DNA from: Herpetosiphon aurantiacus DSM 785
GTDB lineage: Bacteria; Chloroflexota; Chloroflexia; Chloroflexales; Herpetosiphonaceae
Assembly: GCA_000018565.1 (NCBI GenBank)
Contig: CP000875.1
Location: forward strand, 4,107,199 to 4,171,198
Length of the DNA stretch: 64,000 nucleotides
Direction: 5' to 3'
In this document: positions 25,122 to 33,796 of the stretch, piece after piece
Numbering within the stretch: the first letter of the stretch is position 1
Layout of the letters: every line of letters begins with the position of its first letter
The notes under the pieces: generated by a model
The model's database searches: none
What the model was told of the DNA's origin: nothing
What the model saw: only the letters and a program-made list of their open reading frames with translations
Translations under genes and position numbers: made by a program

Positions 25122-25550
25122 CTAGCCCTCTTCGATAATTTGAGTTTCGAGGGTATCGAGCTTACCTTCATATTCCCCAAGTTGTGCCTTGACCACATCG
25201 CCAATCGACACAATCCCAAGTAAGATGTCGCCATCAAGAATGGGTAAGTGGCGGAAGCGGCGGTTGGTCATGGTTTGGAGCACGGCTTTAAGATCATCAC
25301 TGGGGCGACCGGTTATCACATTGGCCGTCATCACATGCTGCACTTGGCGCTCAAAAATTGCCGGATCTTGGGCTGCCGCCCGAATAATATCTCGCTCGGA
25401 GATAATTCCGACAATTCGATCATCTTCCATTACCACCAATGTGCCAATGTTGTGTTCGGATAAAATCGCCACGGCTTGGCTCAGCGGGGCTTGCGGAGTA
25501 ATCGTATGAATGATGGGACTTTTGGTTGCGAGCACATGCTTGATCTTCAT
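25122..25550 (-). CDS. tandem CBS-domain protein
   Basis: The 142 residues hold two CBS motifs (about 8-60 and 73-125), with ILSEHNIGTLVVMEDDRIVGIISERDIIR and MTNRRFRHLPILDGDILLGIVSIGDVVKAQL. Such Bateman modules bind adenosyl ligands and report energy state. GGAGG lies 6 bases upstream of the ATG. It is probably co-transcribed with the ferredoxin reductase gene that follows. No output domain is present, so it may act on a partner protein. Confidence 0.92.
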   Translation of the reverse strand: MKIKHVLATKSPIIHTITPQAPLSQAVAILSEHNIGTLVVMEDDRIVGIISERDIIRAAAQDPAIFERQVQHVMTANVITGRPSDDLKAVLQTMTNRRFRHLPILDGDILLGIVSIGDVVKAQLGEYEGKLDTLETQIIEEG

Positions 25551-25717
25551 AGCGTACCTCCAATCTAGCAGCGAATGGGGACGATGTAGGGCAACGATGC
25601 CATGCTGATAGTATCATACTTATGTCGATCCCGATATGCAAGATCAATGCCCATCACGCTTAATTGATAATTAATTTTGGTCAGAATCGCGCTATTTGAA
25701 ATTTCTTGCGAGGTTGT

Positions 25718-26242
25718 ATGCTTGATCCTCAGGTTTTTTCAACTAAACGTTTGATTGCCAGCGCAATCAGCCTTGAACACGCCGATCTACTGGTGGCAAT
25801 GCACCAAAATCCCACGGTGATGGCAACCCTCGGCGGTTTGCAAGATCGCCAACGAACCTTGCAAGGCTTGCACAATCAAATTGCCGATTGGCAGCAAGCA
25901 GGGTATGGCTTGTGCATTTTTCACGATCGGGCAAGTGGGGCGTTTGTTGGACGGGGAGGTTTACGTTTATTGCAAATCGATGAGCAGCCTGAGACTGAAA
26001 TTGGCTATGCCTTGCTGCCAGAATGGTGGGGCCAAGGCTTGGCGACCGAAATTGCCAGTCGAGCACGAACTGTCGCCTTTGAACAATTGGAGTTAGCGTC
26101 GATTGTACTTTTTACGATGACTACCAATCTTGCATCGCAGCGGGTTGCCGAAAAATTAGGGATGCGCTATGAACGCCATTTTGAGCGAGCTAATCTGCCG
26201 CATGTGCTCTTTCGTCAAACCAAAGCGGCATGGGCTGGGTAA
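25718..26242 (+). CDS. GNAT-family N-acetyltransferase (RimJ/RimL type)
   Basis: The 174 residues have the RimJ/RimL pattern: STKRLIASAISLEHADLLV at the start, GFVGRGGLR-like strands (here GAFVGRGGLRLLQIDEQPETEIGYALLPEWWGQGLATE, in two parts) containing the acetyl-CoA loop WGQGLATEIA, and NLASQRVAEKLGMRYERHF at the end. The acceptor is unknown. ATG at 25718 is preferred over an in-frame TTG at 25706. The C-terminal neighbour is a repeat cluster. Confidence 0.88.
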   Translation: MLDPQVFSTKRLIASAISLEHADLLVAMHQNPTVMATLGGLQDRQRTLQGLHNQIADWQQAGYGLCIFHDRASGAFVGRGGLRLLQIDEQPETEIGYALLPEWWGQGLATEIASRARTVAFEQLELASIVLFTMTTNLASQRVAEKLGMRYERHFERANLPHVLFRQTKAAWAG

Positions 26243-26245
26243 TTT

Positions 26246-26478
26246 CCCTCACCCCCTCCTTACAAGGGTAGGTTTTAAGCCCCCTCACCCCAACCCCTCT
26301 CCCATCGGATGGGAGAGGGGCTGTAATGGCGTGGTTTTGGCATGATCTATGGTGAAAACGGGTGCTCCCCCTCGCCCGCGTTTTCGTGGGAGAGGGGGTT
26401 GGGGGGTGAGGGAACGCTCCACCGCAAACCAACCGTAAAAAATCTACCCTTGGATGGGGCTAGGGGTGAGGGCATCAA
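26246..26478. repeat. REP-like GC-rich repeat cluster
   Basis: Several units of the CCCTCACCCC / CCCATCGGATGGGAGAGGGG / GGGGGGTGAGGG family in opposing orientations lie between the GNAT and DoxX genes. No gene is seen. Confidence 0.8.
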
Positions 26479-26482
26479 ACAA

Positions 26483-26848
26483 TTAGGCTTCGTCGCGCGA
26501 AACCCACCATGCCAACCAGATTAGCAAAGGTTGGAATGGCAAGCGTAGCCACAACAACACTGGACGTTGTTTGCCAAACAACGGTGGATTTTGCTTGAGC
26601 ATTTGAATATTGGCCGGAAACACCGCCAAATACAAGGCCATCAAACCGAGGCCAGCTTTGCGGCGCACCCCTGGCAATAACAAGCCTAGCCCACCCAAAA
26701 TCTCAAACAAACCGCTGAGATAGACCATGCTGCGTGGACGCGGCAACGAAGGTGGTACAATCTTGATGAAGGGCTTGGGATTGGTAAAGTGTAAAACTCC
26801 CACCAACACCATAAAACTCGCCAGCAACCCACGAACCAGACGTTTCAT
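26483..26848 (-). CDS. DoxX-family membrane protein
   Basis: The 121 residues have four hydrophobic helices and typical DoxX features: LLASFMVLVGVLHFTNPKPFIKIVP, YLSGLFEILGGLGLLLPGVRRKAGLGL and ALYLAVFPANIQML. DoxX-like proteins sit in the cytoplasmic membrane and are linked to redox or quinone chemistry in some species. It begins 4 bases after the DERA gene, so the two probably form an operon. Confidence 0.87.
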   Translation of the reverse strand: MKRLVRGLLASFMVLVGVLHFTNPKPFIKIVPPSLPRPRSMVYLSGLFEILGGLGLLLPGVRRKAGLGLMALYLAVFPANIQMLKQNPPLFGKQRPVLLWLRLPFQPLLIWLAWWVSRDEA

Positions 26849-26852
26849 TGTA

Positions 26853-27839
26853 CTACCCCATTGGATGGCGAATCGCCGACGAATATTGGCCAGTTAAATA
26901 ATGCTCTAATTGACGCTCAATATCGCCCAGCAAGGCACTCGCACCATAGCGAAACAAATGTGGATGCAGCCATTGATCGCCGAGTTCTTCCTTGATCAAC
27001 GCCAGCCAATCCAACGATTGTTTAGCAGTTCGGATGCCACCAGCAGGCTTGAAGCCAACTTTATAGCCGGTTTGCTCATGGTAATCGCGAATTGCCCGAA
27101 CCATGACTAACGACACTGGCAGGGTGGCATTAACTGGCTCTTTGCCAGTCGAAGTTTTGATGAAATCAGCGCCAGCCAACATACAAACTAGGCTAGCTTG
27201 AGCAATATTGCGCAAGGTTCCAAGCTCGCCTGTGGCTAAAATGGTTTTCATATGGGCTTCGCCGCAGGCTTCGCGAAACGCCCTCACTTCATCATACAAG
27301 CCTTGCCAATCGCCGTTCAGCACAAGATGCCGTGAAATCACAATATCGATTTCGCGAGCACCAGCAGCAACCGATGCTTCGATCTCACGCAAGCGTAACT
27401 CCATGGGGGATAACCCTGCGGGGAAGCCAGTTGATACTGCGGCAACCGGAATGGCTGTACCTTGGAGTGATTGTACGGCGGTGGCAACAAAGGTATGGTA
27501 GACACACACAGCACCAACCGTTAGATTGAGACTGCGAATACCCAGTGCATCGACCAAATCGCCACGAATCGGCTGACGAGCTTTTAAACATAAACGCTGG
27601 ACTGTGCCAACCGTATCATCACCTGAAAGGGTGGTTAAATCCATACAGCTAATTGCTTTTAACAGCCAAGCTGCCTGCCAATCTTTTTTAACCGTGCGTC
27701 GATTTGGCAAGCTGCTCACGCGGCGCTCCACCGCTGAGCGATTGACGCGAATACTATTGACCCAGCCAAGGTCGAGCGGGCTGATGGGGTTACGTTGTTC
27801 GTGCGTCATTGCCGTGACACGCTCCACTTCGGTTTGCAT
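26853..27839 (-). CDS. deoC: deoxyribose-phosphate aldolase, animal-type
   Basis: DERA cleaves 2-deoxyribose-5-phosphate to acetaldehyde and glyceraldehyde-3-phosphate. At 328 residues it is much longer than the usual bacterial DeoC (about 220-260). Its N-terminal segment RRTVKKDWQAAWLLKAISCMDLTTLSGDDT closely resembles human DERA (compared in parts, from memory). The Schiff-base Lys228 lies in DFIKTSTGK, Lys264 in VGFKPAGGIRTAK and Asp165 in REIDIV. AAGGA precedes the ATG by 6 bases. A DoxX gene follows 4 bases after the stop. A divergent DeoC-like pseudoenzyme gene lies on the other strand about 145 bases away. Confidence 0.94.
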   Translation of the reverse strand: MQTEVERVTAMTHEQRNPISPLDLGWVNSIRVNRSAVERRVSSLPNRRTVKKDWQAAWLLKAISCMDLTTLSGDDTVGTVQRLCLKARQPIRGDLVDALGIRSLNLTVGAVCVYHTFVATAVQSLQGTAIPVAAVSTGFPAGLSPMELRLREIEASVAAGAREIDIVISRHLVLNGDWQGLYDEVRAFREACGEAHMKTILATGELGTLRNIAQASLVCMLAGADFIKTSTGKEPVNATLPVSLVMVRAIRDYHEQTGYKVGFKPAGGIRTAKQSLDWLALIKEELGDQWLHPHLFRYGASALLGDIERQLEHYLTGQYSSAIRHPMG

Positions 27840-27983
27840 AGTTCATCCTTGGGGTCGAAAGGCATATCGACCCATACTGGTTGTTATCAAATCGTCATCC
27901 ACAATGCGGATCATGTCGCTGATAATACCATAAGCTTTTGTGCTTAGTACAATTGCTTTGCTTAATTAAAGGAGTTGATTGCG

Positions 27984-28682
27984 ATGACAACAATTCGCCA
28001 TTCTGTGGAAGCCACGGTTAGTCGGATGGTGTTGCGCACGTTGCGCGAGCGAGCACAGCTGGCAGGCCTACCGCAAGCCCGTAGTGATGCGCCCCGTGCC
28101 TTAGCAGCCTTGCTTGATCAAACTATTACTGAACAAGTCAGTTTAGATCAGCTCCAACGCCAAGCTCAACAAGCGATCGAAGCCGGAATTGGCTGCTTAG
28201 TTGTGCCATTGGAGCAAGCCGAACTCTGGGTTGATGCGACTGCTGGCAGTGGACTCCGCATTGGCGTGGCAACCCACACTCGTGAACAAGCCGAGCAGGC
28301 CTTACGGCTTGGCGTTACCGAAATTGAACTCATTGTGCCGCAAACGGTCATTGGAGATGCAGAACACTTAGAAACATGGCTTGGCGAAATGCTGCCGCGT
28401 TCGTATGATCCCAAGCCAGTGCTTAAACTCAACCTAACTGCCTGCGATCATCACCAGATTTTGCTGCGAGCATGTGCTCAAGCCGCCACCCACGATTTGG
28501 ATCTCGTGACCGTGCCCGCTGGGCTAGTCGCTGATGTGCGGCGTACCATCAACTCGGCGATGGGGATTAAAGTTGCTGCTGTGGATAATTTGGCCCAAGC
28601 CCGTGGGTTGTTGAGCAATGGATGCACCCGTTTAGGCACAAGTATTGCGCCAGATTTATTGGCAGCAGCACAGCTTAAATAG
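27984..28682 (+). CDS. DeoC-like protein without the catalytic lysine
   Basis: A 232-residue protein with the same strand-helix order as DeoC: DQTITEQVSLDQLQRQA, EAGIGCLVVP, GVATHT, LGVTEIELIV and LSNGCTRLGTSIA. The Schiff-base lysine position (FIKTSTG in active enzymes) reads LVTVPAG, with Thr at about residue 173 from this start. The DeoC Asp is Glu (EIELI), while the second lysine is kept (GIKVAAV). It therefore probably lacks aldolase activity. It is transcribed divergently from the true DERA gene, suggesting a regulatory or ligand-sensing role. The ATG at 27984 has GGAG 9 bases upstream. Confidence 0.75.
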   Translation: MTTIRHSVEATVSRMVLRTLRERAQLAGLPQARSDAPRALAALLDQTITEQVSLDQLQRQAQQAIEAGIGCLVVPLEQAELWVDATAGSGLRIGVATHTREQAEQALRLGVTEIELIVPQTVIGDAEHLETWLGEMLPRSYDPKPVLKLNLTACDHHQILLRACAQAATHDLDLVTVPAGLVADVRRTINSAMGIKVAAVDNLAQARGLLSNGCTRLGTSIAPDLLAAAQLK

Positions 28683-28684
28683 AA

Positions 28685-28709
28685 ATGTGCCGTCAAAATA
28701 ACGGCACAT
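28685..28709. terminator. bidirectional terminator
   Basis: A 9-bp perfect stem (ATGTGCCGT, 28685-28693, with 28701-28709) and 7-base loop, between the DeoC-like gene and the convergent ELWxxDGT gene. Confidence 0.82.
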
Positions 28710-28732
28710 CTCAAACAAACCAACAAATGAGC

Positions 28733-30496
28733 TTATTGAACTGCTGGTAAGAACAGTGGATTACCAACCACAATCAGACCATTAGACTGATTATCATTGC
28801 TGATATCGCCCGCAACCATACCGCCGATCGTCACGGAAAATGGTCGTTGTTCGCCAACCTCGGCATCGGGTAAGCCAACATAGACCACAAAGCTTTGTTC
28901 GCTACAGTTCGTAGGAATCTGGTTCAGTTGCCATGTCAGCATCGAGCCTTGGATGGTTGGGGTAATTCCGCTCGTATCGCTAAGATACTCGACTCCATCG
29001 GTGAGGGTCAACGTTACAGTAATGCTTTGCTGCATAAGCGTGCCATCATTACCAATTGTCACCGGAATTGCGCCAACTTGCTCACTGGCCGTTCCGACGA
29101 CGGTACTACTCTTCAGCCATGTATTGCCACTTTCGCGGTACAGCCAAGGCTCGTGACCAAGGGATGGCGTTGTAGCCCCAAACACTACGCCTTGAGTAGT
29201 GGCAAGAAATAAACCAGGGTCAGCATTAACCGTATTTGAACCAACTAGGCCAAGCATTGTTGGGTTTGCACCAGCACAAGTCAATTTCCATGGCTGCACG
29301 CCACCTTGGGCAGTCGCAGCACTGAAGTACAATTGATTACCAACTGCTGCCAAGTTTTTTGGGTTGCTAGCATTTACGCCTGGAATACCATCGTGCACGA
29401 GGGTCGTCCCAGCGATTGTGCCATCAGTGCGCCAAAGCTCGCGGCCATAATTCGCATGGTCGGCGGTGAAGTAAAGATACTTCCCAATCACTGGGCCAAA
29501 ACTGACATTATCAAGGCCATTTGGATTAACATCAATTGGGTAGGTTCCCGCAACCGTCCCATCAGTGCTCCATAAGCGCTCACCACCAAAATAGGTCATC
29601 AGGCCAATCCCATTGACGCTGGTAAGTTGCATGGGACCCTCGCCAACATCAATGCGATTCTCAAAACGCACCATGCCCGTTGGAGTTCCATCGCTTGTCA
29701 CAACCCCATCATGAAATGAATTGAAGATTAGTTTGCCACCAGCGACAATGGGTCCCAGAACCTGAGCATATTTACGGGTATCGATTGAATGAACTTTGTA
29801 GGTTCCCTCAGCCGTTCCATCAGTTCGCCATAAATCGGAGGTAGCACCATAGGTAATAATCGTGATGGTTGAGGTAACAAAATAGATTGCCCCATTGTAT
29901 TCAACCAAGCGATCAATATTGCTCGCCGACCACGCAGAATTAAAGGCAACCGCCTTTTTAACCAGCACTGGTGCTAAGGCCTGATCAAGTTTCCAGATTT
30001 CAATCTGCCCTTCATAGGAAAAAATGAAATACAGCGTATTTTGCACAACCTGCATCAGGCTAATTTTGACATAGCCTGTGGAGTAGTTGCTTGGATCGAG
30101 GCTGACAACCTTGGTAATGCTATTGGATGAACCATCGGTTTGCCAAATCGAGTAGCCATCAGTCTCGGTATGGGCTGCAATATAGACATATGCACCATAG
30201 CCAACAAGATATTGCGGGCTAATCGCGTTTTGTGCGGCGGTGGTCAGCATAAAGGTTCCAGCAGCCGTCCCATCACTGCGCCATAAACCAACACCGTTAT
30301 TACCATCGTTAGCGACAAAGTAGCTTAACCCGTTATAGGCTAGATTAATCGATTCATTGCTGATCGATGAGGTTGCTCCAGTCGCAAGGTCGCTGAGGTT
30401 TGCCACCGAGGTTTCAGCCGAAGCTGCGGGCAACCAACTACTGCCAAGTAAAAGCAGGCCAATCAAGGCCAAATAGCGAAATGTGATTCGACGCAT
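28733..30496 (-). CDS. secreted ELWxxDGT-repeat protein (copy 1)
   Basis: A 587-residue exported protein: a signal peptide (1-27, cut near ASAETS) and many ELWxxDGT-type beta repeats such as GLWRSDGTAAGTF, DLWRTDGTAEGTY, RLWSTDGTVAGTYPIDVNP and ELWRTDGTIAGT. They probably form a propeller-like beta structure. Near the C-terminus is an immunoglobulin-like DUF11-type segment (about 480-560), and the last residues are NPLFLPAVQ. Function unknown; surface or extracellular binding is likely. GGAG lies 6-7 bases upstream of the ATG. Confidence 0.88.
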   Translation of the reverse strand: MRRITFRYLALIGLLLLGSSWLPAASAETSVANLSDLATGATSSISNESINLAYNGLSYFVANDGNNGVGLWRSDGTAAGTFMLTTAAQNAISPQYLVGYGAYVYIAAHTETDGYSIWQTDGSSNSITKVVSLDPSNYSTGYVKISLMQVVQNTLYFIFSYEGQIEIWKLDQALAPVLVKKAVAFNSAWSASNIDRLVEYNGAIYFVTSTITIITYGATSDLWRTDGTAEGTYKVHSIDTRKYAQVLGPIVAGGKLIFNSFHDGVVTSDGTPTGMVRFENRIDVGEGPMQLTSVNGIGLMTYFGGERLWSTDGTVAGTYPIDVNPNGLDNVSFGPVIGKYLYFTADHANYGRELWRTDGTIAGTTLVHDGIPGVNASNPKNLAAVGNQLYFSAATAQGGVQPWKLTCAGANPTMLGLVGSNTVNADPGLFLATTQGVVFGATTPSLGHEPWLYRESGNTWLKSSTVVGTASEQVGAIPVTIGNDGTLMQQSITVTLTLTDGVEYLSDTSGITPTIQGSMLTWQLNQIPTNCSEQSFVVYVGLPDAEVGEQRPFSVTIGGMVAGDISNDNQSNGLIVVGNPLFLPAVQ

Positions 30497-30576
30497 TGTT
30501 TTCTCCTCAGATAATTAATTTGGATATAGCTCATTACGGGCTAAGCCATGCTGCCAGCGCTTAGCCAATTTCAATA

Positions 30577-32340
30577 TTATTGAACTGCTGGTAAGAAGAG
30601 GGGAGTACCAACCACCAGCTGGCCATTAACTTGATTGTCGTTGGCACTATCGCCTGGGGCCATGCCACTTAGTTGGAGCGTAAATGGACGGTGTTGATTT
30701 AAGGAGAAACTAGGCAACTTAACATACACCACAAAACTGTGTTCGTTACAATTTGCTGCAATCCGATCAAGTTTCCAAGCATAACTATTGGCTTGGATTG
30801 TCGGGGTAATGCCACTTGTATCACTGAGATATTCGACCCTATCAGTGAGAATAAGGGTGAGTTCGAGAGTTTGCTGCATAATCGTGCCATCATTGCCAAT
30901 CGTCACCGGAATTGCGGCAACCTGATCGCTCGCAGTTGCGACTACTGCATTACTTTTCAGCCACGTATTGCCACTTTCGCGATACAGCCATGGTTCGTGG
31001 CCAAGAGCAGGGGTATTCGCAGCAAACACGATGCCTTGGGGAGTTTCAAGGTACATGCCAGGGTTGGCATTGGCACTAATTGAATCAATTGGGCCAATCA
31101 TCTGCGGGTTGGCTCCAACACAATCCAACTTCCATGGTTGGACACCACCTTGGCTATTCGTGGCAGTGAAATAAAGTTGTTTGCCAACTGTCGCGAAGTT
31201 GATGGGATTGCTACTCGTCGGGCCTGCAATGCCATCGATGACTAAGCTGGTGCCAGCAAGCGTGCCATTGGTGCGCCACAATTCGCGGCCATAACTCGGG
31301 TGTTCGGCAGTAAAGTAGAGATAGTTACCAACCACTGGGCCAAATATGAGATTATCAGGGCCATGTGGATTAACATCAATTGGATAGGTTCCCTCAACTG
31401 TTCCATCAGTTCGCCACAAGCGATGACCATGATACCGAGTCAACAGGCCAATCCCATTCACACTAACAAGCTGCATTGGGGCATCACCATCTTCGATGGT
31501 ATCAAATAATGGCTCACTACCATTGGGGTAGCCATTGCTCGCCACAACCCCATCAAGCAACGAATTGAAAATCAGCTTACCGCCGGCAACGACTGGCCCT
31601 TGAACTCTAGCATATTTGCGCCCATCGATCACCTGAACGCTATAGGTGCCTTCGGGAGTGCCATCGGTACGCCATAAATCTGAGAAATATCCCCAAAATG
31701 GTATATCGGTTGTTGAAACCAAGAAATAAACCGCTCCATTGAATTCAACTAAGCGATCAATGCTTGAAACGGTGAATTGCATTGCGCTCGCCCGAAAAGC
31801 TTTAATCCTGACTGGTTGCAAGGCCTGATCAAGTTTCCAAACCTCAACCATCGATTCATAAGCAAAGAAGAAATAGAGTGTATTTTGGGCCACTTGCATC
31901 AAGCTAATTTTGACATAGCCAGTAGTTACGCTGCTTGAATCGAAGCTGACAACTTTGCTAATGCTATTGGGCGAGCCATCGGTTTTCCAGATTGAGTAAC
32001 CATCGGTGTGAGTATAAGTTGCAATATAGGCATATGCGCCATAACCAACCAGATACTGGGGAATGATGTTGGTTTGCTGGGCAGTGGTCAGCCTAAATGT
32101 CCCTGCGGCAGTGCCATCACTACGCCATAATGTCCAACCATTTGATTGATCATTGGCGGTAAAATAGGCTAATCCGTTATGGACGATTCGCATGGTGTCG
32201 TTACTAATTGATGAGGTTGTTCCAAGTGCAAGATCGTTGAGGGTTACTACCGAGGTTTCTGCCGAAGCTGCGGGCAGCCAAATACTGCCAAGCAAGAAGA
32301 TAGCACACAGTGCTACAAGCTTAAGCCACCTACGACCCAT
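30577..32340 (-). CDS. secreted ELWxxDGT-repeat protein (copy 2)
   Basis: A 587-residue tandem paralogue of the downstream protein, with the same signal peptide (LPAASAETS), the same number and spacing of ELWxxDGT repeats (DLWRTDGTPEGTY, RLWRTDGTVEGTYPIDVNP, ELWRTNGTLAGTS) and the same end, TPLFLPAVQ. The start at 32340 has GAGGAGG upstream; an in-frame extension of 14 residues is unlikely. The 80-base gap suggests a recent tandem duplication, with both copies kept full length. Confidence 0.88.
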   Translation of the reverse strand: MGRRWLKLVALCAIFLLGSIWLPAASAETSVVTLNDLALGTTSSISNDTMRIVHNGLAYFTANDQSNGWTLWRSDGTAAGTFRLTTAQQTNIIPQYLVGYGAYAYIATYTHTDGYSIWKTDGSPNSISKVVSFDSSSVTTGYVKISLMQVAQNTLYFFFAYESMVEVWKLDQALQPVRIKAFRASAMQFTVSSIDRLVEFNGAVYFLVSTTDIPFWGYFSDLWRTDGTPEGTYSVQVIDGRKYARVQGPVVAGGKLIFNSLLDGVVASNGYPNGSEPLFDTIEDGDAPMQLVSVNGIGLLTRYHGHRLWRTDGTVEGTYPIDVNPHGPDNLIFGPVVGNYLYFTAEHPSYGRELWRTNGTLAGTSLVIDGIAGPTSSNPINFATVGKQLYFTATNSQGGVQPWKLDCVGANPQMIGPIDSISANANPGMYLETPQGIVFAANTPALGHEPWLYRESGNTWLKSNAVVATASDQVAAIPVTIGNDGTIMQQTLELTLILTDRVEYLSDTSGITPTIQANSYAWKLDRIAANCNEHSFVVYVKLPSFSLNQHRPFTLQLSGMAPGDSANDNQVNGQLVVGTPLFLPAVQ

Positions 32341-32460
32341 ATAATCCTCCTCACAATAAAACCAAAACCACCAGCCTTCCACGCCCTCACTATATCACGA
32401 CCATTGCCTATGGTGTTACCAGTACTTTTGTTGGATATTTGATAATCGTTCAATAGCAGT

Positions 32461-32525
32461 TTGACAGTAGCCTACGCTGGTGCTATACTGGGCGGTCGAT
32501 GCCCCGTGGTGGGCATGCTTTTTTT
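32461..32525 (+). promoter_or_regulatory. rpsL-rpsG promoter with promoter-proximal terminator-like hairpin
   Basis: TTGACA (32461-32466), a 17-bp spacer and TATACT (32484-32489): a near-perfect promoter. Transcripts would begin near 32495. A 6-bp stem (ATGCCC, 32499-32504, with GGGCAT, 32511-32516) follows at once and is trailed by GCTTTTTTT. That is the form of an intrinsic terminator or attenuator in the first 30 bases of the message. Confidence 0.75.
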
Positions 32526-32594
32526 GCTGCAATTTTTCGCTGGTGTTCATCAGCCAACTGACTGATGGATAACCAATAGATTATGACTGTTCGC

Positions 32595-32617
32595 GGCATT
32601 GGGGCGGCAATGCCATA
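32595..32617 (+). other. hairpin in the rpsL leader
   Basis: GGCATTG and CAATGCC, separated by GGGCGG, form a 7-bp stem about 90 bases before the rpsL start. It might be a ribosomal-protein binding site or a part of an attenuation structure. No known S7 or S12 target is recognised. Confidence 0.5.
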
Positions 32618-32703
32618 GCTCGTTAGGCTAGAACACGCTCACGGTATAGTAGACGTGAGAACCGTCCAGAACCCGGTATTTCCAAAATCTTTGGAGGAAT
32701 TGA

Positions 32704-33144
32704 ATGCCAACGATCAACCAGTTGATCCGCAAGCCCCGTAAACCTGTGGTCAAAAAGACCAAGGCACCTGCGCTGCGTTTCATCTACAACTCGCTGAAGG
32801 GCAAGCTTACCCGCGGCAACGGTGCACCCCAAAAGCGTGGTGTTTGTACCCAAGTTAAGACCATGACCCCTAAGAAGCCAAACTCGGCATTGCGTAAAGT
32901 GGCTCGGGTGCGCTTGTCGAATCAAATGGAAGTGACCGCGTATATTCCAGGCGAAGGTCACAACTTGCAAGAACACTCAGTGGTCTTGATTCGCGGTGGT
33001 CGGGTAAAAGACTTGCCAGGCGTGCGCTACCACATTGTGCGCGGTACCTTGGACTCACAAGGTGTCAACAACCGCAAGCAAGGTCGCTCGAAGTACGGCA
33101 CCAAGAAGAATGCCCAAGTTGCAACGGGCAAGAAGAAAAAATAA
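32704..33144 (+). CDS. rpsL: 30S ribosomal protein S12
   Basis: S12 sits at the decoding centre of the small ribosomal subunit. The 146 residues include PTINQLIRK, the [15 protein letters not shown] loop (streptomycin site), [38 protein letters not shown] and a Lys-rich tail (QVATGKKKK). TTGGAGG lies 7 bases upstream of the ATG. It is followed by rpsG after 11 bases. Confidence 0.98.
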   Translation: MPTINQLIRKPRKPVVKKTKAPALRFIYNSLKGKLTRGNGAPQKRGVCTQVKTMTPKKPNSALRKVARVRLSNQMEVTAYIPGEGHNLQEHSVVLIRGGRVKDLPGVRYHIVRGTLDSQGVNNRKQGRSKYGTKKNAQVATGKKKK

Positions 33145-33155
33145 GGTAGGGTAAC

Positions 33156-33629
33156 ATGCCACGACGACGAAAAATTGCCAAGCGGATTGTGCCTGGTGAT
33201 CCAATTCACAACAGCATACACGTGCAAATGTTGATCAATAAGGTCATGATGCACGGTAAAAAAAGTGTCGCTGAAAATATCGTATATCGCGCGTTGGATG
33301 TTGCAGCTCAACGCTTGAACCGCGAACCAGTTGATCTGTTCGAACAAGTGCTGCGCAACTCCAGCCCTACCATCGAAGTTCGCCCAAAGCGCGTCGGTGG
33401 TTCAACTTATCAAGTGCCAGTTGAAGTTAAAAGCGACCGCCGGATTGCCTTAGCGATTCGCTGGTTGTTGACCGCCGCTCGCGGTCGCAGCGGCAAACCA
33501 ATGCACGAACGCTTGGCGCTCGAATTGGTCGATGCTTTCAACAACACTGGTGCAACCGTCAAGCGTCGTGAAGAAGTTCACCGTATGGCTGAAGCCAACC
33601 GCGCCTTCTCACACTACGCTCGCTTCTAA
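33156..33629 (+). CDS. rpsG: 30S ribosomal protein S7
   Basis: S7 starts assembly of the 30S head by binding 16S rRNA. The 157 residues hold [16 protein letters not shown], the [17 protein letters not shown] stretch, [12 protein letters not shown], and [20 protein letters not shown] at the end. It follows rpsL in one operon. Unlike many bacteria, a terminator separates it from fusA. Confidence 0.98.
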   Translation: MPRRRKIAKRIVPGDPIHNSIHVQMLINKVMMHGKKSVAENIVYRALDVAAQRLNREPVDLFEQVLRNSSPTIEVRPKRVGGSTYQVPVEVKSDRRIALAIRWLLTAARGRSGKPMHERLALELVDAFNNTGATVKRREEVHRMAEANRAFSHYARF

Positions 33630-33684
33630 AGTTTATGGCCACCCCTCACGACCAGCGTCGTGAAACAATTGGGTCGGTGACCAG

Positions 33685-33710
33685 AGCGGCTAGACGCGAG
33701 TTTAGCCGCT
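33685..33710 (+). terminator. terminator between rpsG and fusA
   Basis: An 8-bp stem (AGCGGCTA, 33685-33692, with TAGCCGCT, 33703-33710) followed by TTTTT. It is followed after 20 bases by an extended -10 element (TGG-TACAAT, ending 33736) that may serve fusA. Confidence 0.72.
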
Positions 33711-33796
33711 TTTTGCCTGCATACTTATGGTACAATACAACGTCACCGCCGTGCAGGCTGTCACCAGCTAATACTAACCATGTAACGGAGTAAGGA

